Assembly: GCA_013397435.1 (NCBI GenBank) | Contig: VZRG01000005.1 | Span: forward strand, 829,508-893,507 | Length of the DNA: 64,000 nt | Origin: Erythrocercus mccallii | Taxonomy: Eukaryota; Chordata; Aves; Passeriformes; Dicruridae | Direction of reading: 5' to 3' | Shown here: in pieces, positions 52,912 through 64,000 of the stretch | Numbering within the stretch: the first letter of the stretch is position 1 | Layout: each line of letters opens with the position of its first letter | Program-made: the position numbers and the translations under genes | The notes under the pieces: generated by a model | Databases searched by the model: none | What the model saw: only the letters and a program-made list of their open reading frames with translations | What the model was told of the DNA's origin: nothing

Positions 52912-52925
52912 GCAAAAGCTTTTGC
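52912..52925. repeat. 14-nt perfect palindrome GCAAAAGCTTTTGC
   Basis: The half AAAGCAAAAG reappears about 50 bp downstream (GCAAAAGCAAAAG, near 52958-52970). A CACGTG E-box lies near 53026. The cluster of short motifs is suggestive of regulatory DNA but not proof. Confidence 0.6.
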
Positions 52926-54142
52926 CTAAATGTGCTTTCATCTTTGCTTATGCACTAGCAAAAGCAAAAGCCTGTTGCAAACTGGCTGTGCTGAGGCCTG
53001 GGTCACCATGATTTCATCTGATGTCACGTGGGCTTGTACTTCAGTCCAAGTAATATATTCTGTCCAGGCTAGTTAAAAACCCCATGCATATACTGTGTAG
53101 CCAACCAGTAAGTTTCCAGGAAATCTCATATGACTCTGTCCTTCTGAATGCACAGATTGATAGTTCCACATTAATCATATGGCAGATGCCCTAGTAGTCC
53201 ATTTCTTAGGTCACCTCAGCTAGAGGTGGAGACAAAGAAATCTTACATATTTCATCTCCTGCTCCACCACCAAGTCCATGCTGGCCTTTTCAATACAGCT
53301 TCCTCCACCCTTGCCATAGAGTCTAAGAGTCACTGGTTATCAGTATGAGAAGCTTGTCCTTCTCAATTCAGAGCTGAGCTTTAGAGCCTGAGAATTTGTT
53401 CTCCTCACTGGTAACAACCCAAGAAACAGAACTGAACTGCATAGAAATAACAAATGTGGCTTAATGACAGCTCTTTTGTCCATTGGTTGTCACTCCTTTT
53501 AGGATCAATAATCAAATGAAATCCCAATGCTGAATAAAATCTAGGATTCTATTTTTCCTCTCCTCAACACTTCTGTTAAGGGTATAAAAGCACTTACCAT
53601 GGTTTATTGTTACAACCGAGTCACATAAAGCAGTACAGTATTACACTGTTTTGTTAATTCAGCAGCATCAGTGACATCAGTCTGTTGTGGTTCATTAGCT
53701 GGAATTTTTATTTGTGTGAAGATCCTATCTGATATATTTGGAGAATATTTAATAATTCAGGTAATATTAATATTTTCATCACTCAGTCTTTACCTCACTC
53801 TTCATTTAAAACTCCTCATTCTTCTTCTCACCATACTCAGGACTGGGATTTTTCTTCTGTTTCTGGTTCTATCTCAGAAAGCATACTCAAAAAGGTTTTT
53901 TCCCCTCACTTCATTTGCTTGTCTCTAGTCAGGTTGCAAAGTTCAGTATTAACCTGCCTTTTCATGATGGGAGAAAGTCATGAGGTCTCTGCTAGGCCTG
54001 CCACATTGCTTGAAGTAGAAAAGTTGTTGCCCTGTAATTCTTACTCTGCTGTGTTGTCTTCAAGTTTTATTAGCAACCTGTTCTAGATTTTGTTTTCTGT
54101 CTCCAGGGAGGTACAACATTGTAAGCAATAAAGCTGTTAAAA

Positions 54143-54190
54143 AGGAAAAAAAGAAAAAAAAAGAAAAGGAAAAAGAAGAAAGAAAGGAAA
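54143..54190 (+). repeat. Polypurine (A/G) tract
   Basis: About 50 bases of A and G only, low-complexity. Confidence 0.9.
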
Positions 54191-57100
54191 CCGAGAGCCA
54201 GATTAGCATCTCTCTTAACAGTAGAGTGAAAAATACGCTCATGTTTGCAATGAACTCTTCTTATGCTGGTGGAAATTACAACCCAGAAGTCATACACTTA
54301 GTCACTGGCAGCAGAGTGTTGTCACTCCCTGCTGGCTGATTCATGAAATAATTTGCTGTGAAGAAAATTGCTGTTTCACATCAGCTGGAAATGGCTTTTG
54401 CCTGACCAGACTTTGATACTGCTGTTGAGTTACAATCACGCTTTGAATACAGTTGCACACAGACTCATTATACCAGCGTGGCTGCATTCATGTGCCTGTA
54501 AACCAAAGAGGGATCCCACTCAAATGGGGACAAAACATTAAAAAAATGATGTGTTTTGGTGTAAGCAACTATTACTATTTCTCATCATGTCATTTATCTG
54601 GAAAAGAGGTCCTTGCTTTTTCATCGTTCACGTAGTCATCTCTAATTTTATCTTCTGTGGCATGTAAGTGTTGACTCACCTGTAGAGTTTTGAGATAAGC
54701 TTTTGAATTGACTTTGATAACAGAGCCTTGATATTTTTGTGTAGAGGAGACTAAGTTGTCTTCCTCAGTTTCTTTAGTGATTTGATGCTAGAAAATTGCC
54801 CTGAGACTATCCACAGCCTTAATGGGTTCCTCGCAATACAACAGAACAGGTCTTCCTTTTCTGTTTTCAGATAAAACTACATCTTTTATAAACTTGTGTT
54901 TGCTATAGGAAGTGACATTTAGGCAGCCATTTCTGTTAGAATTTTATTTTTGCTGCAGTCTGTGTGAAGGGTTTGTGAAGGCCCCTCTTGTCATCCAGAA
55001 ATGAAGGACATGAGTTGCATTTGCTTTTTGATAAAGCTAGAACATTTTCAAGAGCAATTCAGGAGCATTGCTTTCCCTTCTCTTTCTATTTTTCCATATA
55101 TTCTGTTAAAGTGTTTTTCTTTGCATATTTCTATACCTGTCTTTCTTTTTCATGTATTCTTCCTTGTTGTGCTTGGCTCTCCCATGTTCTGATTATTCCA
55201 GTATTTTTAACTGAAGGAGAAGAGAGCTGATTTTTCACTTTGCCGTCCTTAGCATTGAAATCCTACTCTTTTTGTAATTTTGGGTGCATGGCAAAGTAGG
55301 ATCTAGTATGACCTTCATAAAATCTCTGAGCAATATATTACAGCATTAAAGATAGTCTATCACTCAGTCTCTAATATGTAAGTTTGCTTCCTTTTCTACC
55401 CTCAGCTGAGAGCTCTGCAATTGAAAATTTCAGAAGGGTTTAGTGTTATCTGTTTAATATTCTAGGATATTGTCTCAGATGATAATAAAAGATTTTTAAA
55501 CTGCAAGGGATAGAATTTTTCTTATGTCATAACACATTAGATTTAGTGTTGATATCATCAGCACATTTTGAAAAGAGCTAAGAAGTATGAGTAAGATCTT
55601 CCATTGTCTTGGGAAAAGATTATAATTTCACTTTTTTGTCTTTCCCTTAGATAAAGTGTCATCATAAATAGGTGACTTAGTGGAAAATTCCCAGTGAATC
55701 CACTGTGCAGTTGTCTGTCATGGAAGCCACAGGTATAGTCGTGCCTTGAAGGCAGAGGCTGACTTCAGGCTGGTGCAAAGTCTGTATGTCCTGACAGGAG
55801 CTCCAGGTGGTCGTGTGCTACAGGGCCTTTCTGCCTTCTTGCCCTTCAAGGAAATGGGAGTTACTGAGTTGTTTTTTTTTTCCAAGGTCTTATCTTCCTT
55901 TTCTAGCACAGAAGTGCCTGTGCCACATCTGCTCCCTAGCTTCAGGTTCTTGGTGAAGGAGACTGTAGCTATTCAGCACAGTTACTACCCAAAAAAGTCT
56001 GTCTTTCAGACTCAGGGCTTTTAAGTTGCCAGGAGGAGCACCCAGTGCATCAGACTGGAGCTGCAAGGGGTATTGATGTGTCCCATGGGTGCTATGTAGT
56101 TTACAGTCCTTGTTCTGAGCTGCTGCTTGCTCGCTCCTTTTTCTGGGGAGAAAAAGGTAAGGAGTATCAGCAATCCTTACTTATGTATTGTTTCTAAAGT
56201 ATTCCCTTCCTCCCTTTGGGCCCATTTACAGAAGATGGTGAGAGCATGCAGTGAAGTTTTGTGGTACACAAATTATTCTGTCCAAGGTGTTTACCTTGGT
56301 TATTCTCTACCACAGCAAAATAAACTCCTGCTTTTAAGAATCAGACAGTCACTGTTTTTTAAATGCTTTCTGCTTTGGAACCTATACACAGCCCTGGATT
56401 TTTCAGGGTCAAATCCACTTTTTAAACTTATTCCTGCATTGAAGTGAAAAAGCCAGTAACAGTGTTAGCTCTTAAAATTTTCAGTGAGTGCATGAGAATA
56501 AAATGAAAGAAGGGCAATAAATTAAAAAAAAAATTCTTTCAGATTTTCCTTCTTTCTCAGACTAATGGAAAAATGATATGGCTGAGCTATGTTTTAGATT
56601 ATCAGTGGTTGGAGTTTTTGCTGCTGTACCCAGCAGTTGTTATTAGAATGTGTGTTAATTAGAGCTGATTTAAATAAAAGGTTTTTCACTAGGCAGTCTG
56701 AGAAAAAAGGTCTGAATATTGCTCAATATTTAAAAACTTTTTAACAGGTTGATAGCTGGTTAAAAATCAGCTTTATTTTTGTGTATTTACTCTGGAATGT
56801 TTCATGCATCCGCAGTAATCAGATCTTTGAGAAATAAATTGTTTCAGCTCAGATATCAAGGAGGTTGTGTTACTATTTAGGTGACACACAGGGCATCTTT
56901 ACCCAAACCAAATATTTTTTGATGGTATATATTTTCTACTGCTACTCTTTAACAGGCTGTGAGTAGAGCTGCAAATAGTGTCAGCATTATATATATAGCC
57001 ACTTTTTTTTATTATAGTGGCCATTCACAAAGACATAACAAATGTATCTTTCCCTAACTGGGAAAAAAAAAGTATTATTAGAACATATACATGTAAATTA

Positions 57101-58934
57101 AATAGGCTAATGAAGGGGTTTTTTCCTCATGCAGTATAATCCTGGGTTTCATAAGCTCTTCTGGACATTAATAGTATACATGTGTTGGAGTGTAAGCAGG
57201 GAATCCCAAAACTCAACTTCAATTATTAAAAACTAAATGTGTATGTACAGCTATTGCCATTATTCTGGTGGAAAGAAATCATTGCACTGACATGAGACAT
57301 TTGTCCTGGTTTCCTAATTTATAGTGAAAACATGTTTGAAGACTTTTTTTGTCTCTCTAGTGCTAATTCTAGCAGTGTCATACAGACAAATACATGATGG
57401 TAATATTCTGGTTTATTTAATAAATACAAAATAAAAACTAATACAGAACATAATAAAAATAAATTTAAAATAAATAGATGCCATACTAGATACTAGAGTA
57501 AACAGCAACATGAAATAACCTTTTATGAAAAGAACCAGAATTAATAATTTGTACAGCATAAATTCTAATAATTTTATCTCTGGATTGTCAGTACAAGTAA
57601 GGTTTTCTCAGTGGGAATAGCGAAGTCTCTGTGATCAATAATATTTGTTTCTGAGAATAGTAAAAATAGATTTTATAGCAGAAGCATAGAGCTATTGTTT
57701 TGCGAAGCAGCTTTGGATAAAAGCTTTGCATTTGTTCTTTTCTCCTGAGACTACTAAAGAGAACACTGAAAAAGTAAAAGGGGTGACCACAGAAGCAAGT
57801 AGGGTCACCCATTACTAGGGATTCATTTTATTTCCATTAGAGAGGAACTAGAAAGCATCTCACACTATTTGTACCTGATTTTCCGTTATAAATTATAGTA
57901 CATGAGATCATTTAAAAATCGCTCAGCCTTTCAGATGAAGCCAACTCTGTTGCTGTTCCTTAATAATTGAACAGTAAGAAATACAAGATCTCCATTTTCA
58001 TTCAACTAAAGTAACTTATGAGATGGGAGAGGAGAAAAAGGTATAGGAAGCACAATCTTCCTAAAAGCTCACAGGGCAGTCTCAGAGGGGGATTTAAAGA
58101 GTGGTTTTGGATTCACATTTAGAGGGTCAGGTTTCCTCAGTGAGCTTCTACCTGCAGACTGGAGTCCTGGGACCCCACACAGCTGGTGGATCAACCACAG
58201 TCAATTCAGCAGCACCAATATGGAGCACATTCATGAAAGTCAGGTTGCTACTGGTTTAAAAATGTGATACAAGTCAGACCTCCCCTCTAGTTCACTGCCT
58301 CAGTGTATGAATTTTCAGCTTTAATGCTTCTCTGGGATGATGAGCAACACAGTAAGACAGCAGAACCTCACTGTGTAACTTTTTTTCCTGAAAACTGGTT
58401 CTGATGACAGGCTAGTCATTGTCTTCACTCTCTTTGCATGTTGCCAATGTGAAGGAATTGCAGCTTTAAGTTTAAAGATCAAATAAAACACAAAACCAAA
58501 GTTTGTAAGAAAAATTCCATTGCAACTGCTGTCATATTTGTTTCCAGTTCAAGTCCTAGGCTAGAAGCCAACCTGTTGAAGGTATTGAAAGTATTCTCAA
58601 CTTCACTGGATCCTTGGGTTGGACATTGTTTGCCTGATCTCTATTAGTTCCTTGTCACACTCAGCTGAAGTGTGTGTCTGTATGGCAAATCATGCACGGT
58701 CTAGAAATTTATGACAGACACAAAGAAGTTTTTAAATTATTTTTTAATATAGGAATATATTTTAAGTTTGGAATTTTTTTCATTTTATTTGGAGGAATCA
58801 GCTCCTGCCCATCATGTAGTCCAATGAGCATCTGATGCAGTAAGTCAATAGCATAAAACCAGTACAAGCGACCCTTCTGGGTTTTTTCTTTTTTTTTCCC
58901 TTTCAACTATGTGAGTTACTATAGCTATGTAAGT

Positions 58935-58951
58935 TATACATATATACATAC

Positions 58952-58985
<34 letters not shown>

Positions 58986-58996
58986 GTATGTATGTA
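58935..58996 (+). repeat. (TA)n/(TG)n compound microsatellite
   Basis: Imperfect TA repeat with CA and TG interruptions, running into the palindrome at 58995-59022. It is likely length-variable. Confidence 0.92.
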
Positions 58997-59022
58997 TAAG
59001 TAGTTATATATAACTACTTATA
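58995..59022. repeat. 28-nt perfect palindrome
   Basis: TATAAGTAGTTATA and its exact reverse complement with no spacer, joined to the TA microsatellite at its left. It could extrude as a cruciform. Confidence 0.9.
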
Positions 59023-60009
59023 ACCATAAAAGTCTGGAATCCCAGACAATAATTAGTATTTTCAAAACCTATACAAAACCATAACAAATATAATTTTTGT
59101 TGTTTTGTTTCAAAGTTGTCAGCTCTTGTCAATGGGAAAAAACTCTTGATAGGGAACCATTGTATTATCATAAATGTTTATTCTACTCATTACTTGCATA
59201 GTTTCCAGAAGAGCTACATAGACTCTTCTTTCTTCAGTGTCTTGCTTAGTTATTCTGGCAAGATAGAAAAACAGGGAAGTTTGGGCACATAAGTTCCACA
59301 CAAAAATCTTCAGACAGGGGAAGGTGGGTGGGTTTCTTAAGCATTCACCTTTCAACAATGATGATTGAGCAAGTAATAGGCTTTCCTCATTTAACATAAA
59401 TTAACAGTTCAATACTTATTTATTATCTATCTCACAAACAATATGTGCAGTGATTCCAATGACTTATAAGAAAAGCCCCTCTTCAAAACATGACACCATT
59501 TCACTTCTTTTGTACGTGGCTTTTCCGATGAGGCATGAATCCAAGGGAGTCTATCAAAGTGATTTTTGAAGGAGATATTAACCCAGGTGAATTCCATGTT
59601 TTGCAATTAGAATTGGCACATTAAAAGAATGTTCCCTAAATTTCAGTTTGTAACAGATGCTATTTGAAAGTCATAGAAAAGAAAACACTGTGTTTAAGCA
59701 TAAGCGCGTGAGATGATTTCTTTAGTTGGTTTGGTTGCACAGTCATTCAGTAAGAGGATCTACTCTTTTGCTGGAAAGGCTCTTGGAGAAATTCTAAAAC
59801 TGCAAAATAAATCACTCCTTCCACTTCTTTTCATCTAGTGGTTAAAGGCTGTGAAGAGCTGTCACAGCACTGGGTACAAAGGATGAACTACAGCTGTGGA
59901 CCTTGGGTAGGGCAGAACTTTGTTGATCATCCAGTCTGAGGAAGCTGATTTCTCTGGCAAAACTCACGGCTCTGAGTCTGCTCTTGCTTACGCTTGCCTC
60001 AGATCTAAA

Positions 60010-60041
60010 TTTGGGTTCAGTAGACAGGCTTTGGGTTCAGT
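60010..60041 (+). repeat. 12-bp direct repeat, 20-bp period
   Basis: TTTGGGTTCAGT at 60010-60021 and 60030-60041. Confidence 0.85.
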
Positions 60042-60444
60042 GAGAATGTCTGATTTCTGTGAGCTCTGATTCAGACCTTTTGTTAAAATAAAGTGCAGCT
60101 CATTTTATAATTATTTAATAGTTAATAAAATTAAGTGATAAAATTGCAAATTCTGTTCTGGATTTGCTCGCCATGCATTCATTTTCTCCAACACAGACCA
60201 GCACTAGAATTGCTTGAGAAATGGAGTTTGGTAAAATAGGAATAGACCATCATATTACAACATTTCAGCATGATATTTATACTGTATCTCACTTCTGCTA
60301 TTTTGATTGATTTAACTTTCCATGCCATATTGAAGCATCTGTTTCTATAACCTTTACAACAGTTCCTCTTTATTAGCAGATTGGAATGGAGCACTCCAAT
60401 AGACCTGAATCAGAAGCTCTCAGTCTGCCATTCCATTGGAAATT

Positions 60445-60554
60445 GAAAAAGGAAAAAAGTTTAAAAAAAAAGCCAAAAAAAACCCAACCAAAAAAAAACA
60501 ACCAACCCCAAACAAACAAACAAAAAAACCCACAAAAAACAAACAAAAAAAAAA
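60445..60554 (+). repeat. A-rich tract with AAAC units
   Basis: About 110 bases of almost only A and C with a few G, with CAAA and CCAACC units. It could be a decayed poly-A tail, but no retroposon body was recognised to its left. The two lysine/proline-rich open frames through it are compositional. Confidence 0.9.
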
Positions 60555-61213
60555 TGCAGACTGTAAAATTAATGTTGCAATCTTATGGAAAGGTGACTCC
60601 AGTTTCTGGTCTGCTCTAACAAATACTTATGGACATTTCGGCAACAATATGATTAAGCAGAAGTTTTCCATGTAGTAGCTTGAGTGTTTAGATTGATTGC
60701 AACAAGATCTGCTCTACATTTCCAAGCTGGCATGCTGTTTCTCCAACATACACACACATCTGGTACCTGTTCCACCTGCTCTAAGTTATTTCTGTTTCAC
60801 AGGATAGAAGTCCCAACTTTGTGCTTAACGCATTATTTCTCTCTGAGATTTATTTTTCTTTTCTAACATGTTCTAGCTCTTTAGAAATAATTATTATACA
60901 AAAAGATAAAAGAATTGCTTCCCATTTCTTAAGACAAAGTGAACAAGAGATAATTACTTAAGCTGTGATACAATTTATCAAAAGTAAATCACTTTCTTTT
61001 TCTTTACCCAAATAGATGTTTGCTCTATATTTTTTCACTCTGGTGTCCTTTTCTATTAGCTGTTCCCCCAATTTCTATAATTATGTTGTAAAAGTAATGT
61101 GTTATAGAAACTAAAATGCAATGGTAACTCATTGTTTTGCTTTCATAATCATCTGTACAAATGCAATTAATATTGTGTAGTTAAGTTTTACTAAAATACT
61201 GGATAAATCTGCA

Positions 61214-61669
61214 AAGATAGTGAAGGGCCTTGAGGGGAAGCTGAATAAGGAGTGGCTGAGATCACTTGGTCTGTTCAGCCTGAAGAAGAGGAGACTGAGG
61301 GGAGACCTCAATGCAGCTGCAACTTCCCTGTGAAGGAATGTGGAGGGGCAGACACTGAACTCTCCTCTCTGGTGACCAGTGACAGGACCCAGGAGAATGT
61401 CCTGAAGCTGAGTCAGGGGAGGTCTAGGCTAGGTCTAGGAAAAGATTTCTCACCCAGAGGGTGGTTGGGCACTGGAACTCCCCAGAGAGTTGATCACAGC
61501 ACCAGGGAGGTGATCACAGCACCAAGCCTAACAGAGTTCAAGAAGCGTTTGAGCAACACTCTCAGGTACATGGTGGGACTCTTGAGGCTGTTCCATGCAG
61601 GACCAGGAGCTGGACTTTGATGATCCTATTGGGTCCTTTCCAAATCAGGATATTCTATGATTCTATGAA
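61214..61669 (+). mobile_element. CR1 LINE 3' fragment, ~455 bp, songbird-type
   Basis: The best preserved CR1 in the window. It carries the end of the reverse-transcriptase ORF (CAGCCTGAAGAAGAGGAGAC, then TGAGGGGAGACCTCA) and ACCCAGAGGGTGGTTGGGCA with CTGGAAC. The 3'UTR block follows (GATCACAGCACCAAGCC, then GAGTTCAAGAAGCGTTTG), then GGGTCCTTTCCAAATCAGG and the terminal ATTCTATGATTCTATGA. This version of the 3' end is the style I associate with passerine CR1 subfamilies, so it hints at a songbird. A 20-bp local duplication repeats TGATCACAGCACCA at 61491 and 61511. The 122-codon open frame inside is not a gene. Confidence 0.95.
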
Positions 61670-64000
61670 ATATGCTGTCATGGCTTGACCTCTGTTAAAA
61701 ACTAACTCTTGTAAATTAGAGTCACTCCTGTGACATCACATCCTCTATCATGGATTTCTAGGACCAAATCTGTTACTTTGTCCTTTAACAACTCCATGCA
61801 GGATAGGATGAAGTGGTTATTTGTCATGTTATTTATGGTTTCCTTACTCAGCTAACACTTTGTCCTTACATGTCCTTTTCTGTCACGTACCACCTTTTGT
61901 AATTCTTCATCTTCATTTCCCAAGAGCAGAATAGCTATGATTTTGTGTTATAATCTTCCTTGAAGTTGAAGTTCTGTTTATTTATGACTTTAGAATGAAA
62001 AAGTATTGCATGGCAGGACTTTCCTAGAAGCCAATGGACTCACTAGAGCAGAGAGCGACTCTATTGATGGGGTCCTGGAATTTTTCTCTTACATTTTCAA
62101 AGCTTACAACAGCAAAATTCATTTTATAAATAAACTCTGCAGGCTCTGTAATAAGGCCCAGATATTAAATCAAAACTTAAACTTGCTCTGTCCTGCCTTG
62201 CTCTACAGCTTCTGTGTCTCTCATGTCTCCCTGTGAAATACTGCCTCCTTACAAAACGGATTTGATTTACCATAAGGTGAAGTTTTTCTTAAAGACTACA
62301 AATGTTTGATCTGTAACAGACATGGGTGTTTCAATCAGATGTTCTGTGTGATTTGCACATGAAAATATTACCAAGATACGTAAAATTTAAAAGGCAGTTA
62401 GGAATTAAAATAGTTATCAGAGTCTGGTCAGTATGAATGCTTGGTCTAATTGTGAACCAATTATTACTGTGCACAGTTTTTTATTGTGGAGGAGGATTTT
62501 CCAAGGCTGAAAAAGAAACTAATCTAACTTTCTCATTAAGACATACTTTGAAAAAGATCATTAATTGTGCACTGACCATTCATTGTCATACCAATGACTT
62601 TCTAATTATTTTTCTTCACATTAACAAAATAGAAGTGACTAAAGACCCACATGAATGCTCACAATGCACATGGCTGTTCTTACTGAAAATGTTACTTTCA
62701 TTGTTGCAAAAAACGAGAAAAGATTAAACTCTTCCTGACATGCCAAAAAATGCTCTATCTTCAAAAATATTCATAGTAAAAGCAGCTAAAATGCATAAAA
62801 ATGTCCTGTTACTGCTTTTTTATGTGTAAACCTTGCCATTGCTGGACAGATGATGCTATATGACAGTGGGAAAAAGCTTTTCTCAGTAACTCTTAAGACA
62901 ATAAAGGTTTCAGAGCACCTGAAATAATGAAAAAGACTCACCAAATGCAAATGACAACTTTCATCTTCCTTTATGAAGCACATGCTCATGAATATATACA
63001 TTCTTGCACATGTAGGAGCTCGAGTGTATCTGCCTTCCGATGAATGAAAGAATACGGAAATTATGTATTCAGAATTAGTTAGAAGTTTGCTTTATTTTGT
63101 TGAATTCTCCAATTTAATTGAAATTCTCTTCCTGAGCTGGAACATTTCTTAGAGACTGCCAGATTCGAGAAGGGGGCACTGTTACCCCTTCTCCTTCCTT
63201 CAGAAGTTTTTGTGCTATTTAAGTACCAGTGTTGCTTTTGGTGACACTAACAGCCTTTTGGCAGTTCTGTGCTGTTTGTCTGCACAATCTGTCCATCTAA
63301 AGTAGCAGAGCATGAGAAGCTGATCTCCTGAGGGAACTCCAACAATATCGACAGGCTTGATTGACATAAAACCAGTCTCTCTCTTTCACCTCCACTGAAC
63401 TCTTAGAGTAAATTCAGGGCCTGACTGAAGTGAGATAGGGTTTTAGCCATTGACTTCCATGGGAACAGAATTTGAACACTAGCAGCTACTGCACTCTCTT
63501 AAGGCAGCCCTGAATATCTTGGCAAATGCTGTTTAGAAGCACTATCAATTTGATCTCACTTCCTTCTCAAGACTCAAAGCCAAGTTCAGGGCTATTTATG
63601 TCTTATTAACTAGAGAAGGCTTTGGATGGGAACTGCAGCAAGCATTTAAATCTTCACCTTGAAAAATGGGTTATGGCTTAATGAACCTTGTTCAGGTGGA
63701 AGCAGTTATTTATTCTTGATATTTCTGTTTGTTGCTGTCAGGTAGAAGTCAATGAAAGAGCAGTGCCTTCTATCTTGAAGAGTTTATCAGGATGGAATAG
63801 CCTAAAATTTGTTTCAAGTGAATCAATTCTCACTTTATTTACAGGAAAATAGCAACAGTAGATTTTCCAGATATGCTTCAAAATACCACATATGCTTAAA
63901 ACTTAGGGGATGTCAAAAACCATACGAAAAGATCTGCTTATCACTTCAAAATGTGAACATCTGCAGATATCCAAATTACATTTTCTATTAAGTCAGCAGT

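Larger units (their letters stand above)
14657..64000 (+). other. RBMS3: RBMS3 long intron (5' part, at least 49.3 kb)
   Basis: The intron starts with GTAAGT. No later RBMS3 coding segment was found before the window ends; the next exon would encode roughly APSEPLL-like residues and then CKFADG. Very long introns are typical of RBMS3 in vertebrates. Recognisable contents are the solo LTR (21472-22092), the direct-repeat pair (30415-31830), CR1 copies (39311-39440, 61214-61669), microsatellites and palindromes. The stretches 14657-21471, 22093-30414, 31831-39310, 39441-61213 and 61670-64000 otherwise show only AT-rich intronic sequence with short chance open frames. Confidence 0.88.

Noticed and set aside
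60386..60675. Lysine/proline-rich open frames
   Set aside because: They are a translation of the A-rich tract; codon content is purely compositional.
61252..61620. 122-codon open frame near the end of the window
   Set aside because: It lies wholly inside a CR1 3' fragment and in no known CR1 coding frame.

Overview
The window is vertebrate nuclear DNA, almost certainly from a bird. It is AT-rich, mostly non-coding, carries four 3' ends of CR1 retrotransposons with the ATTCTATG-type terminus, and has two short exons with canonical GT-AG splice sites. The style of the longest CR1 copy suggests a songbird, but I cannot fix the species.

The only gene I can support is RBMS3 on the plus strand. 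It encodes a single-stranded nucleic-acid (RNA) binding protein with two RRM domains. Two consecutive coding exons are present: 4133-4290 (158 nt) and 14577-14656 (80 nt). Together they encode 79 whole residues, one of them split across the junction, covering most of RRM2 (RNP2 LYISNL, RNP1 RGVGFARM) and the linker just after it. Reading frame and splice phase agree across the junction, and the paralogues RBMS1 and RBMS2 fit less well.

Layout: 1-4132 is the end of an upstream intron; 4291-14576 is a complete 10.3 kb intron; 14657-64000 is the first 49.3 kb or more of a very long intron whose 3' end lies outside the window. Within the introns I see CR1 fragments (1-85, 4611-4708, 39311-39440, 61214-61669), a solo LTR in antisense orientation with a 4-bp target-site duplication (21472-22092), a pair of diverged direct repeats about 1.2 kb apart (30415-30591 and 31649-31830) that may be remnants of another retroelement, several microsatellites, perfect palindromes, short tandem duplications, and a 125-base assembly gap inside a TTCTC repeat.

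Nothing here is prokaryotic: there are no operons, CRISPR arrays, tRNA or rRNA genes. The many open frames of 60-190 codons are what long introns produce by chance; none was recognised as a gene. The observations best worth a second look are the LTR carrying a perfect sense-strand splice donor, the 30.4-31.8 kb direct-repeat structure, and two juxtaposed AG/GT sites (22593, 35331) that could be recursive splice points or cryptic exon edges.
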